A DNA stretch of 64,000 nt from Bog-159 sp035541265. Lineage in GTDB: Bacteria; Acidobacteriota; Terriglobia; Bryobacterales; Bryobacteraceae. How positions within the stretch are numbered: position 1 is the first letter of the stretch; each line of letters opens with the position of its first letter. The translations under genes were made by a program, and so were the position numbers. The notes under the pieces are model-generated. The model ran no database searches. It was not told where the DNA came from and worked only from the letters and a program-made list of their open reading frames with translations. Shown in pieces: positions 33,505 to 41,095 of the stretch. The stretch covers positions 1-64,000 of the forward strand of contig DATKNQ010000266.1 in the NCBI GenBank assembly GCA_035541265.1, in the 5' to 3' direction.

Positions 33505-34361
33505 CGTCAGATACCCCAAATCCCGCCCGTTGGTTCGCCGAGGAGTGGACAGCATTAGCCGGTACAGTGCTGGAGTCCCTGGCCGGCGAGCGCCCCAAGC
33601 TGGCATGCGCGCCCGCAGCCAACGGTACGGCACTGGCCGCGGCCGCCGAAGAGATCGCCGCGCAGCATGGCGCTGTGCTGTGGTGGGAATATCGATTTCC
33701 CCTTCCGGGCGAGCCCTGCCTCTGGATCGGCGCGCCGCACAATGCCTGGTCCCAACTTGCCGGGCGCGTCCTGGGGGCGGCTGGCGTGGAGGATGATTCC
33801 CAGGCGCGCGAAACGTACCTCGAAATTCTGCAACAGTCCTTGGGCGAATTGGGCCGCAGCGCGGGGAGCCGCTGGAATCACCAACTCGATTGCACCGGAA
33901 AGGAGGCGGCCGCCGCGCCGGATGCCGCCGGCTATTACCTCGTCGAAGCCAGCTACCCGGACGCCGCGCTCCCCCCCTTGCTGATAGTGGTCACCGGCAC
34001 TCCGCAGGAGCCGCCTGCCGAAGATGTTCCCGATGCCGATCGGCACGCGTCCTCCGCGAACGCGGCGCCGGCGCCGGCCGAGCCGCGCCAGGTGCCGCAG
34101 TCTCGCACGTTCGAACTACTCATGGCGGTCGAACTACCGGTGAGCGTTTCTTTCGGCCACGTGCAGTTGCCTCTGAAGGACGTACTGAAGCTCACCGCGG
34201 GTTCCATCGTAGAGCTGAACCGCATGGTGGATGAACCGGTGGAGGTGATCGTCAACAATTGCGTGGTGGCCCGCGGCGAGGTGGTGGTCGTGGAAGGAAA
34301 CTACGGCGTGCGCATCCACCAGATCATGAGCCGCCAGGAGCGGCTGGAGGCCTTGCCATGA
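33501..34361 (+). CDS. FliN-like C-ring protein with a long N-terminal domain
   Basis: The 286-residue protein ends in a clear SpoA/FliN domain at about 205-280 (ELLMAVELPVSVSFGHVQLP, LKDVLKLTAGSIVELNRMVD, VEVIVNNCVVARGEVVVVEG, NYGVRIHQIM). The first ~190 residues are not FliM and not clearly CheC; they contain a Trp-rich stretch (GAVLWWEYRFPLPGEPCLWI) and an Ala-rich hinge. It may be a FliY-like or FliM-replacing switch subunit. It overlaps the fliA stop by 4 nt and the next start by 4 nt, so it is part of the flagellar transcript. Confidence 0.8.
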   Translation: MTSDTPNPARWFAEEWTALAGTVLESLAGERPKLACAPAANGTALAAAAEEIAAQHGAVLWWEYRFPLPGEPCLWIGAPHNAWSQLAGRVLGAAGVEDDSQARETYLEILQQSLGELGRSAGSRWNHQLDCTGKEAAAAPDAAGYYLVEASYPDAALPPLLIVVTGTPQEPPAEDVPDADRHASSANAAPAPAEPRQVPQSRTFELLMAVELPVSVSFGHVQLPLKDVLKLTAGSIVELNRMVDEPVEVIVNNCVVARGEVVVVEGNYGVRIHQIMSRQERLEALP

Positions 34362-34768
34362 GCGCGCTGATCTGGTTCCTGCACCCGCTGGTCTGCTACG
34401 TTCTGCTGGCCCTCGGCATGGGCCTCAATGCTTATTTGTTCGTCACGCTCAAGTCCGAACTGCGCAGCCTGGCGCGCAGCCGGAGCGAAGAGCGCCGCCA
34501 ATTGGCGGCGCTGGAGGCGGCCTTGGCGGACACTCGCCACGCGATCCAGGACTCCCAGGCCGACCTGCGCGAAGTGGAGCAGCAGACCGGAATGCTGGTG
34601 GCGCCTGCCGCGGCGCGCTCGGGTCTCAATCTCAGTAAACGTACGCAGGTCCTGCGCCTGCATCGCGCCGGCCACGATATCGCGGGTATTGCCACGACGT
34701 TGTCTTTGCCGCGCGCCGAGGTGGATCTGCTGGTCAAAGTCCACCGCATTGTAGTCGAACAGATTTGA
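34358..34768 (+). CDS. Membrane-anchored coiled-coil/HTH protein in the flagellar operon
   Basis: The 136-residue protein has one N-terminal membrane helix (LIWFLHPLVCYVLLALGMGL), a coiled coil (SRSEERRQLAALEAALADTR) and a C-terminal sigma-region-4-like helix-turn-helix (SKRTQVLRLHRAGHDIAGIA, then LSLPRAEVDLLVKVHRIV). The layout resembles DUF6115-type proteins found near flagellar or motility genes. Function is unknown. The overlap with the FliN-like gene (ATGA) indicates coupled expression. Confidence 0.72.
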   Translation: MSALIWFLHPLVCYVLLALGMGLNAYLFVTLKSELRSLARSRSEERRQLAALEAALADTRHAIQDSQADLREVEQQTGMLVAPAAARSGLNLSKRTQVLRLHRAGHDIAGIATTLSLPRAEVDLLVKVHRIVVEQI

Positions 34769-34847
34769 CGGCGATGGGCTTTGACTTACGGGTTCCGGTG
34801 GAGCGGCCTAAAGCGTTTGCCCGTGGCGGCCGATCTCTGCAATAGCC

Positions 34848-36275
34848 ATGGATAGAGTCGAATCAGGCAGGTTGTTGTGGATCGCACGCGACGATGGTAC
34901 CCTCGGCGCGGCCCAAGCTATGGGCGTCCTCGACGGCTTTACCATCGAGTATGCCGCCGGTATTCCAGAAGCCCTGGAGTACCTCAGGCGTACCGCCATC
35001 GACGCCGCGCTGGTCTCCTTTCCCTTACCTGAGTGGACTCCGGCCGAGGCGCTGGAGGAACTGGTCACCACCGATCATCACGTTCCCGTGATCTGTTGGG
35101 ATCCCGGCGCGGAGTTGTCAGACGCTGCGCGTTTGACCCGGCTGGGAGCATTTGAGGTCCTCGGCGGGGAAGCCCATCTGGAGCAGGCCGCCGCGGTGGT
35201 GCATGAAGCGGTCGCGCTGCATGGCAGCCGCAGCCGTACCCCGCTTGAGACTGAGGATCCCTGGCGGCGCGCGCTGGTGGGTTCCAGCCAGCCGTTTCAG
35301 GACGTCGTGCGCATGGTGCGGCTGGTGGGCAGCCGCCGCTCCACCGTACTGATTACGGGCGAGACGGGCACCGGTAAGGAGATGGTCGCGCGCGCGGTGC
35401 ATCTGGCCGGACCGCGCGGCCGCCTGCCTATGGTGTCGGTCTGTTGTTCGGCGCTCCCGGAGAACCTGCTGGAGGCCGAGTTGTTCGGACATGTGCGCGG
35501 CGCTTTCACCGGCGCTATCAACCAGCGCACCGGGCGCTTCGAGCAGGCCGACGGCAGCACGCTGTTTCTGGACGAGATCGGCGAGATGCCACTCGAACTG
35601 CAAGCCAAGCTGTTGCGCGTGCTGCAGGAGCGCGAGTTCCAAAGGCTCGGGAGTTCGGAGACCATTCGCGTGGATGTGCGCGTCATCGCCGCCACCAACG
35701 CGGATCTGCTTGAGCGGGTCCGGCAGGGCCGCTTTCGCGAGGATTTGTATTACCGGCTGAATGTGATCCCCATCCATCTGCCTCCCTTGCGCGCGCGCCT
35801 GGGTGATGTGGTTGCTTTGTGCCATCACTTTGTAGAGAAAGTCTGCCGGCTCGAGAGCCTGCCCTTCAAGAAGATGTCCCGCGAAGCGCTGGCCGCCTTG
35901 GCGGCGTATCCATGGCCGGGAAACGTCCGCGAGTTGGAGAACAGTGTGGAACGCGCCATCGTTTTGAGCGGCCACCGCGAGATCTTGTATCCGTCCGATT
36001 TTCCTTTGGCGAAAAATAGTCCACGCCCGGCCGCAGACCACGCCGGATCGAACCTGGTGCAAGTCCCGGACAGCGGTCTGGATTTCGAACAGACCGTGGG
36101 GCAGATCGCGCGGAGCATCCTTGAGCAGGCACTCCGAAAGACCAACGGAAACAAGAAGATGGCTGCCGACCTGTTGCGCCTCAAGCGCACCACGCTGGCG
36201 GCCAAACTGAGGAGCTTAGAAACCGGGTCGCAGGAGCTCGGCGATATGGCGTCGGACTTCATTCATAGCGCTTGA
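34848..36275 (+). CDS. Sigma-54-dependent transcriptional activator with degenerate receiver (flagellar regulator type)
   Basis: The 475-residue protein has an N-terminal receiver-like domain (1-125) in which the phosphorylated Asp position is not recognisable (AALVSFPLPEW in place of a DxxxP motif). Next comes an AAA+ domain with Walker A GETGTGKE, the sigma-54 contact motif GAFTGA, Walker B STLFLDEIGEMP and the arginine-finger region. A C-terminal Fis-type HTH follows (ILEQALRKTNGNKKMAADLL). The layout is that of FleQ/FlrA or FlbD-type flagellar activators. It ends the flagellar block, so it probably controls early flagellar genes. RpoN itself is not in the window. Confidence 0.9.
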   Translation: MDRVESGRLLWIARDDGTLGAAQAMGVLDGFTIEYAAGIPEALEYLRRTAIDAALVSFPLPEWTPAEALEELVTTDHHVPVICWDPGAELSDAARLTRLGAFEVLGGEAHLEQAAAVVHEAVALHGSRSRTPLETEDPWRRALVGSSQPFQDVVRMVRLVGSRRSTVLITGETGTGKEMVARAVHLAGPRGRLPMVSVCCSALPENLLEAELFGHVRGAFTGAINQRTGRFEQADGSTLFLDEIGEMPLELQAKLLRVLQEREFQRLGSSETIRVDVRVIAATNADLLERVRQGRFREDLYYRLNVIPIHLPPLRARLGDVVALCHHFVEKVCRLESLPFKKMSREALAALAAYPWPGNVRELENSVERAIVLSGHREILYPSDFPLAKNSPRPAADHAGSNLVQVPDSGLDFEQTVGQIARSILEQALRKTNGNKKMAADLLRLKRTTLAAKLRSLETGSQELGDMASDFIHSA

Positions 36276-36332
36276 GCACAACGCGGGAAAACTGCGTCCG
36301 GGTTTGAAAAATCGATACGGAAGTGAAAAGGA

Positions 36333-37295
36333 ATGCCTGCGTCCAAAGGCCTGTCTCCGCAAACTATGACTGCTGCGCCGCTGGAGGCCTACCTGGGGCC
36401 ACCGGCCCTGGAGAGGTTGCTTGAAGCACACAGCGCCTGGCTCGACCACCGCCCGGGTGGCCAACGGGCCAGCCTGAAAGGCATCGTGCTGATAGCCGGG
36501 GTCCTCGAGAAGGTCAATCTGGAACGTGCCGACCTGAGCTCCACGAACCTGACGGACACGCGCCTGTCCGGAGCAAACCTCCATGCCGCAGTGTGCCACT
36601 GGGCCAATCTGACTGGCGCGACCCTGATGGAAGCCGACCTCTCGCAAGCCGAGTTGGAAGAGGTGAAGGCCGAAAACGCGCTGCTGGCTGCCGCGAACCT
36701 CAGCGAGTCGCGCATCGTAAGGAGCTGTTTCCGGCATGCCAACCTGCGGCAGGCTCGCCTCCTCGAGGTGGACATGGGGCAGAGCGAATTCCGGGATGCG
36801 GATCTCTGGCAGGCCAATCTGCAGCAAGCCAAAGTCTTCGACTGCAACTTTACAGAGGCGCGCTTGGAGGAGGCGAATCTGTACCACGCCACGGTTCGTT
36901 GCTGCAAGCTTGCGGGTATGTCCGCCCCCGGCTCCAACTGGAGCACCGCCACGCTGCAGAGCTGCGAGCTCCGCCGCGCCGACTTGAGCGGCGCGCGCTT
37001 TGACCGGGCCGATCTCCGCCAAAGCTCGTTCTGGGGCGCCGTTCTTGGCGGTTGCAGCTTCCAGAAGGCGCGGCTGAACGGGGTCGATATGGAAGCCGCC
37101 GACCTGTCCCGCGCGCGCTTCCACGAGGCTACTACGCTGAGCACGGACTTCCGCGGCGCGAATCTGCGCGGCGCACAGGGCTTCACCCCAAGCCAGCTCA
37201 GCCAAGCGCGCACCGACCGCGACACGGTTTTGCCGGACGGTTCCCACGGTCCATTTCTGATGGGGTCCGGAGCGAATCGTCCCTGCCGGATGTAG
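36333..37295 (+). CDS. Pentapeptide-repeat protein
   Basis: The 320-residue protein carries around forty A(D/N)LxX-type repeats between about residues 48 and 295 (for example NLERADLSSTNLTDTRLSGA and ANLRQARLLEVDMGQSEF), predicted to form a right-handed quadrilateral beta-helix. The first ~45 residues are helical and non-repetitive. There is no signal peptide or membrane helix, so it is probably cytosolic. AAAAGGA lies before the start. Functions of such proteins vary widely; nothing here is specific. Position right after the flagellar regulator may be incidental. Confidence 0.82.
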   Translation: MPASKGLSPQTMTAAPLEAYLGPPALERLLEAHSAWLDHRPGGQRASLKGIVLIAGVLEKVNLERADLSSTNLTDTRLSGANLHAAVCHWANLTGATLMEADLSQAELEEVKAENALLAAANLSESRIVRSCFRHANLRQARLLEVDMGQSEFRDADLWQANLQQAKVFDCNFTEARLEEANLYHATVRCCKLAGMSAPGSNWSTATLQSCELRRADLSGARFDRADLRQSSFWGAVLGGCSFQKARLNGVDMEAADLSRARFHEATTLSTDFRGANLRGAQGFTPSQLSQARTDRDTVLPDGSHGPFLMGSGANRPCRM

Positions 37296-37342
37296 TCCTG
37301 TAGCGCGGAGACATTAAAAAAACTTTACACAATCCTTATGCC

Positions 37343-37348
37343 TATGAT
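37343..37348 (+). promoter_or_regulatory. -10 element TATGAT before the 35-residue peptide gene
   Basis: An AT-rich patch runs over 37312-37352 and contains TATGAT, 11 nt before the ATG of the small ORF, with TTTACA further upstream at a short 13-bp spacing. It is the only promoter-like sequence between the pentapeptide gene and the PilZ-like gene. Confidence 0.35.
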
Positions 37349-37359
37349 ATGATTCCCCC

Positions 37360-37467
37360 ATGATCGTATCGGCCCAAGCCGCGGGTTTTGTAGGGTGGTG
37401 GCCCGTAGTAATCGTAGCGGCCATAGGCGTTTCGCTGATTTGGGCGCTCCGCAGACGATCACCGTAG
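37360..37467 (+). CDS. Putative 35-residue single-pass membrane peptide
   Basis: This short frame encodes 35 residues: a polar N-terminus (MIVSAQAAGFVG), one hydrophobic helix (WWPVVIVAAIGVSLIWAL) and a basic tail (RRRSP) with positive-inside topology. It begins just after a promoter-like AT-rich segment, has no ribosome binding site (leaderless pattern, 11-nt spacing), and ends 10 nt before the PilZ-like gene. The membrane-protein logic is good, but a frame this short could occur by chance. Confidence 0.45.
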   Translation: MIVSAQAAGFVGWWPVVIVAAIGVSLIWALRRRSP

Positions 37468-37477
37468 GGCGTTCAGC

Positions 37478-37843
37478 ATGTCTCTATACAACCTGGGTAC
37501 AGAGCACGATCTCAGCCGCGACCGGCCTCGATTCCCCATTGAACAAGACGTTCGCTACCAGTGCGTGAATGGCAGCCGGATCTCGGCAGCAGGCGTAGGC
37601 AAGACTCTGGAAATCGGCAGCCGCGAGATCCGCTTCACGACACAGCACCCCCTCCATAAAGGCGAGAAGGTGCGTTTGGCGGTGGATTGGCCCGCCATGC
37701 TTGACAATACTTGCCCCATGAAACTGGAGATTTTCGGCTGGGTCCTGCGCAGCCAGCCGGGCACAGCGGCCGTAAGAATCGAGCGCTACGAATTCCGGAC
37801 GCGCGCCGCTTCTTTCCACGCGGCGCTTTCCAGCGCGGTGTAG
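37478..37843 (+). CDS. PilZ-like domain protein
   Basis: The 121-residue protein has the beta-barrel pattern of PilZ domains (RDRPRFPIEQDVRYQ, SREIRFTTQHPLHKGEKVRL, MKLEIFGWVLRSQPGTAAVR). The RxxxR motif needed for cyclic di-GMP can be read in R-D-R-P-R, but the (D/N)xSxxG motif is not clear (TLEIGSREI). It may be a non-binding PilZ variant or bind weakly. It follows the small membrane peptide gene and could link to motility control near the flagellar locus. Confidence 0.65.
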   Translation: MSLYNLGTEHDLSRDRPRFPIEQDVRYQCVNGSRISAAGVGKTLEIGSREIRFTTQHPLHKGEKVRLAVDWPAMLDNTCPMKLEIFGWVLRSQPGTAAVRIERYEFRTRAASFHAALSSAV

Positions 37844-37910
37844 GCCGCTCGGCCGGCGCGCCAGTTTCCCTCGAAGGCGACGGCAAGGTATACTCGCCCG
37901 AAGGTGACTG

Positions 37911-38642
37911 ATGCAACCCTCGCGCCGCCAATTCCTGGCCCTCCCTGCTCTGGCCGCCGGCCAGTCTGCGTCCGGCCGCACCCTGAGGATCGTCTGCGTC
38001 GGCGGACATCCGGACGATCCCGAATCGGGCTGCGGGGGCACTCTGGCACGCTACGCCGCGGCCGGCGCCAGCGTCACCGTTCTCTATCTGACGCGCGGCG
38101 AGGCCGGCATCCCGCGCGAGTCTCACTCCGCAGCCGCTGCGATCCGCTCGGCCGAATGCGAAGCCGCCTGCAAGATCTTGCGCGCCAAGCCGGTCTTTGC
38201 GGGTCAAATTGATGGCGCCACCACCGTGGACCGTAACACTGCGGACACCGTCACAAAGCTGATCTCTGACGAAGATCCCGCCGTGGTCTTCACGCATTGG
38301 CCCATCGATTCGCACCTCGATCACCAAGCGGCCAGCACCCTCGCCTACCGCGCCTGGCTGGCGGCGCGCGGCCGGTTCGAGCTGTACTATTACGAAGTCG
38401 ATCTGGGATCGCAAACCATGGGTTTCCATCCTACCGATTACGTGGATATCACGGCCGTGCGGGACCTGAAGAAAGCCGCGCTGTTCGCGCACAAAAGCCA
38501 GGACGGCGAAGCCATCTATCGCCACTATCACCAGCCCATGGAAAACTGGCGCGGCCGCGAAGCCGGCTGTGGCGCGGCCGAGGCTTTCGTACACCTGGCG
38601 CGCGTCCACGGCTCAACGCCCCTGCCCGGCATGCGCGCCTGA
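37911..38642 (+). CDS. Tat-exported LmbE/PIG-L family deacetylase
   Basis: The 243-residue zinc-dependent de-N-acetylase has the family motif H33-P-D-D (VCVGGHPDDPESGCGGTLAR) and the second metal block IDSHLDHQAAS. The N-terminus SRRQFLALPALAAG is a twin-arginine leader, so it acts outside the cytoplasm. Substrates of the family are N-acetylglucosaminyl compounds; the one here is unknown. TATACT lies 16 nt upstream, with AAGGTGA as a ribosome binding site. The 3' end overlaps the convergent histidine kinase gene by 30 nt. Confidence 0.88.
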   Translation: MQPSRRQFLALPALAAGQSASGRTLRIVCVGGHPDDPESGCGGTLARYAAAGASVTVLYLTRGEAGIPRESHSAAAAIRSAECEAACKILRAKPVFAGQIDGATTVDRNTADTVTKLISDEDPAVVFTHWPIDSHLDHQAASTLAYRAWLAARGRFELYYYEVDLGSQTMGFHPTDYVDITAVRDLKKAALFAHKSQDGEAIYRHYHQPMENWRGREAGCGAAEAFVHLARVHGSTPLPGMRA

Positions 38643-40382
38643 TGCATGCCCCGGCGGGAGGCCGCCGGCGGCCTCCGTCAGCGGCAGACGCACCCGGAAG
38701 CATGCCCCGCGGCCCTGCGCGGATTCGGCCCACATGTCGCCGCCGTGGTCCAGCACGGTCTGCCGCGAGAGAGCCAATCCCAATCCCAGCCCGTTCTTCT
38801 TGCCCGCACTGACGAAGGGCTCGAATAGGCTGTCGCGGATGTGCGCTGGGATGCCGGGCCCGGTATCCCGCACCTCGGCCACCACGTAGCCCTCCCCGGC
38901 CCTCGCCGAGATCAGGATTTGCCCGCCGCCCGGCATCATCTCGAGCGCGTTGCCCACCAGGTTGGCGAAGACCCGCTCCATGCGGTTCCGCTCCAGCGGC
39001 AATTCGATCTCCTCCGGGATCTCGACGTGCACGCCGACGCGCTGCGCCTCCGCGGCCGGCAGCAGCGATTCGCAGCCGGCGGCGGCCACTTCCCGCAGCC
39101 GGCATACCTCCGCGCCGCGCGCATTGCCCCGCGACACGTTCAACAGATCCTGCAGCAGTTCCTGGATCCGGCGTGAGGCGCGATAGATATTGCCGGCCAG
39201 ACGCTTCACCTGCAGTGGGCTCAGATCCGTGTCCACCAGCATCTCTGCGCCGCCATAAACAGCCGCCAGCGGATTCCGCAAGTCATGCACGATGGAACTC
39301 GACAGCCGGCCGATGGTCGAGATGCGTTCCTGGCGAATCAACTCCTGCCGGGCCTGCTGGATCGAGGCGCACATGGCGTTGAAGGTGCGAGCCAGCCGCC
39401 CCAACTCATCCTGGCTGAAAATCTTCACGCGATGATCGTAGTTCTGGCGGGCCACCTCCGCGGCAGCGCGATCCAATTCCTTCACCGGCTCCACGATGCG
39501 CCTTGCCAACACGTACGTGAGTCCCAGGCTGGCCGCGACGGCCAGTAGCCACAACAGCATGATGTTGCGCCGCAGCGCTGCCAGACGTTCGCTGACCGCC
39601 GCAAAGGAGCGCAGAATCCAGAGATCGCCGATGGGTTTCCCTTCGATGTCCAAGAGTTGCGTGGGGCGCGCGGCGTACTCGACCGATGCATCGCCCACCC
39701 GATCGAGGCTTGGATGCGCGGCCAGGATCGCGGCGATACGGCGGGCGGCGTCCGGTGGCAGCGACGAGGCCACCGGCAGCCCTCCCGAGACGAACAGAAA
39801 CTCGCTGCCTCCGGTGCTGGCCTTCAGTTGCCGCGCCACCGCGGCATCCACCCCATACGCTGCCACCAGCACGTTCTGGGGCACGTCCTCGAGATACACT
39901 GGCGTGAAAACGGTTTGATATAACCTGCCGCCGCGGACCAGAAATCCGGAGGTCTGCCGCGGGAAATGACGCGCCGCGGCGCGCACGTCTTGTTCGGCCA
40001 GCGGCAGTCCGCCCACCGAGGCGATCACTTTGCCCGGCGCGTCCGTGACCAGGAACATGGCGTTCTTAATCGCCAGCCGCCTCCAGAGCTCATTGGCCGT
40101 GTCGCGAATCGTGGCCGGATCGCGGGTGCCAAAGACCGATCGCACGTCAGACATCTGGCTCAGCGTGAGGCTCACCGAGCTGAGCAGATCGGCGCGCGCC
40201 TGCCACAGCGATTGATAGGCCTGGAAGCTGGCGCCCACTTCGTCTTCCATGGTGCGCGTAGTGGTTTCCACCGCGTTCCGCACCACGATCCAGCCCGTGA
40301 GCGCGAACAGCACGGTGATGGCCACCGAGGTGGAGAGCAGGATCTTCCACAGCAGCGACAGGCGGGAGAATCGTTGAATCAT
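38613..40382 (-). CDS. Membrane sensor histidine kinase
   Basis: The 589-residue kinase has a first membrane helix at about 14-34, an extracytoplasmic sensor domain (35-270, Cache-like), a second helix (272-292), a HAMP domain (293-345), a HisKA domain with H366 in SSSIVHDLRNPLAAV, and a HATPase_c domain with NLVGNALEMMP, DTGPGIP and GLGLGLALSRQ. It is the last gene of a four-gene unit that starts with a response regulator; its ATG overlaps the stop of the cupredoxin-like gene. The extra C-terminal ~20 residues beyond the ATPase domain are Gly/Ala/His-rich. The ligand is unknown, perhaps related to the neighbouring exported proteins. Confidence 0.9.
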   Translation of the reverse strand: MIQRFSRLSLLWKILLSTSVAITVLFALTGWIVVRNAVETTTRTMEDEVGASFQAYQSLWQARADLLSSVSLTLSQMSDVRSVFGTRDPATIRDTANELWRRLAIKNAMFLVTDAPGKVIASVGGLPLAEQDVRAAARHFPRQTSGFLVRGGRLYQTVFTPVYLEDVPQNVLVAAYGVDAAVARQLKASTGGSEFLFVSGGLPVASSLPPDAARRIAAILAAHPSLDRVGDASVEYAARPTQLLDIEGKPIGDLWILRSFAAVSERLAALRRNIMLLWLLAVAASLGLTYVLARRIVEPVKELDRAAAEVARQNYDHRVKIFSQDELGRLARTFNAMCASIQQARQELIRQERISTIGRLSSSIVHDLRNPLAAVYGGAEMLVDTDLSPLQVKRLAGNIYRASRRIQELLQDLLNVSRGNARGAEVCRLREVAAAGCESLLPAAEAQRVGVHVEIPEEIELPLERNRMERVFANLVGNALEMMPGGGQILISARAGEGYVVAEVRDTGPGIPAHIRDSLFEPFVSAGKKNGLGLGLALSRQTVLDHGGDMWAESAQGRGACFRVRLPLTEAAGGLPPGHASGAHAGQGR

Positions 40383-41095
40383 GGGTGCGGACCGTAACCC
40401 GCCGGGTCATCGCTGGCAGGCGGATAATCTTTGTTCCATTTGTTCTTGTGCGGAGCCGGAATGTAGCCCGTTTCCGAAATGCGAATACCCTGCAACGCGC
40501 GCGGCGCGGCGCCAGCGATGGCGACCGTTTCAACCAGCGCGTTCAGCGTCTCCTCGGAGGCCCGCTCATGGAAGATATGCAGCGTGTAGCTTCCCGGCGG
40601 CACATCGCGAATCTCAAACTCGCCCCTGGCGCCGGACACCGCAAACCACGGCGTGTCCAGCACCGCGATCACGGCGCTCATCGTGGGGTGAATGTTGCAG
40701 AACACCCGCACGATGCCGGGACGATCGAATACCTGCCGCCTGCTGGTGCCGGGCCGGTAGAGCGAGAGGTCGAAAATCTGTCCGTTGTAATTGGAAAAGA
40801 CATTGTGGAAGATCGGGTCGAGATTCGGAAAATCGACGGCCGCTCCCACCGGGATGGCCAGCACGTGTGGGATAAAGTGCTTGTCTTTTTGCTCCATCCG
40901 GTAGCGGTGCGGCGCGCCATCGAGCGGTGCACGTCCCGATGCCGGCCCGAGCCAGATCACCACGCCGCTGAAGTTCTGGTTGTGGCGCACACCCGGATCG
41001 CGCGAATCGGTCAACACGACGCTTCCGGTAACGCTGGCGCACCACAGCGGCGCCAGCCAGCAGCCGCTAAAAAAGATACGCCAGAGCCAGGTCAT
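40379..41095 (-). CDS. Secreted cupredoxin-like protein (methylamine-utilization plastocyanin-like type)
   Basis: The 238-residue protein has a signal peptide (RIFFSGCWLAPLWCAS) and a cupredoxin-type fold. Four residues match a type 1 copper site: H97 (PIFHNVF), C133, H136 and M139 (FCNIHPTMSAVI). A carboxypeptidase-regulatory-like beta domain follows (GARGEFEIRDVPPGSYTLHI). Such proteins often occur with cytochromes or porins in electron transfer or copper handling. It overlaps the barrel gene by 29 nt and the kinase gene by 4 nt. Copper binding is inferred from the residue spacing. Confidence 0.82.
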   Translation of the reverse strand: MTWLWRIFFSGCWLAPLWCASVTGSVVLTDSRDPGVRHNQNFSGVVIWLGPASGRAPLDGAPHRYRMEQKDKHFIPHVLAIPVGAAVDFPNLDPIFHNVFSNYNGQIFDLSLYRPGTSRRQVFDRPGIVRVFCNIHPTMSAVIAVLDTPWFAVSGARGEFEIRDVPPGSYTLHIFHERASEETLNALVETVAIAGAAPRALQGIRISETGYIPAPHKNKWNKDYPPASDDPAGYGPHP

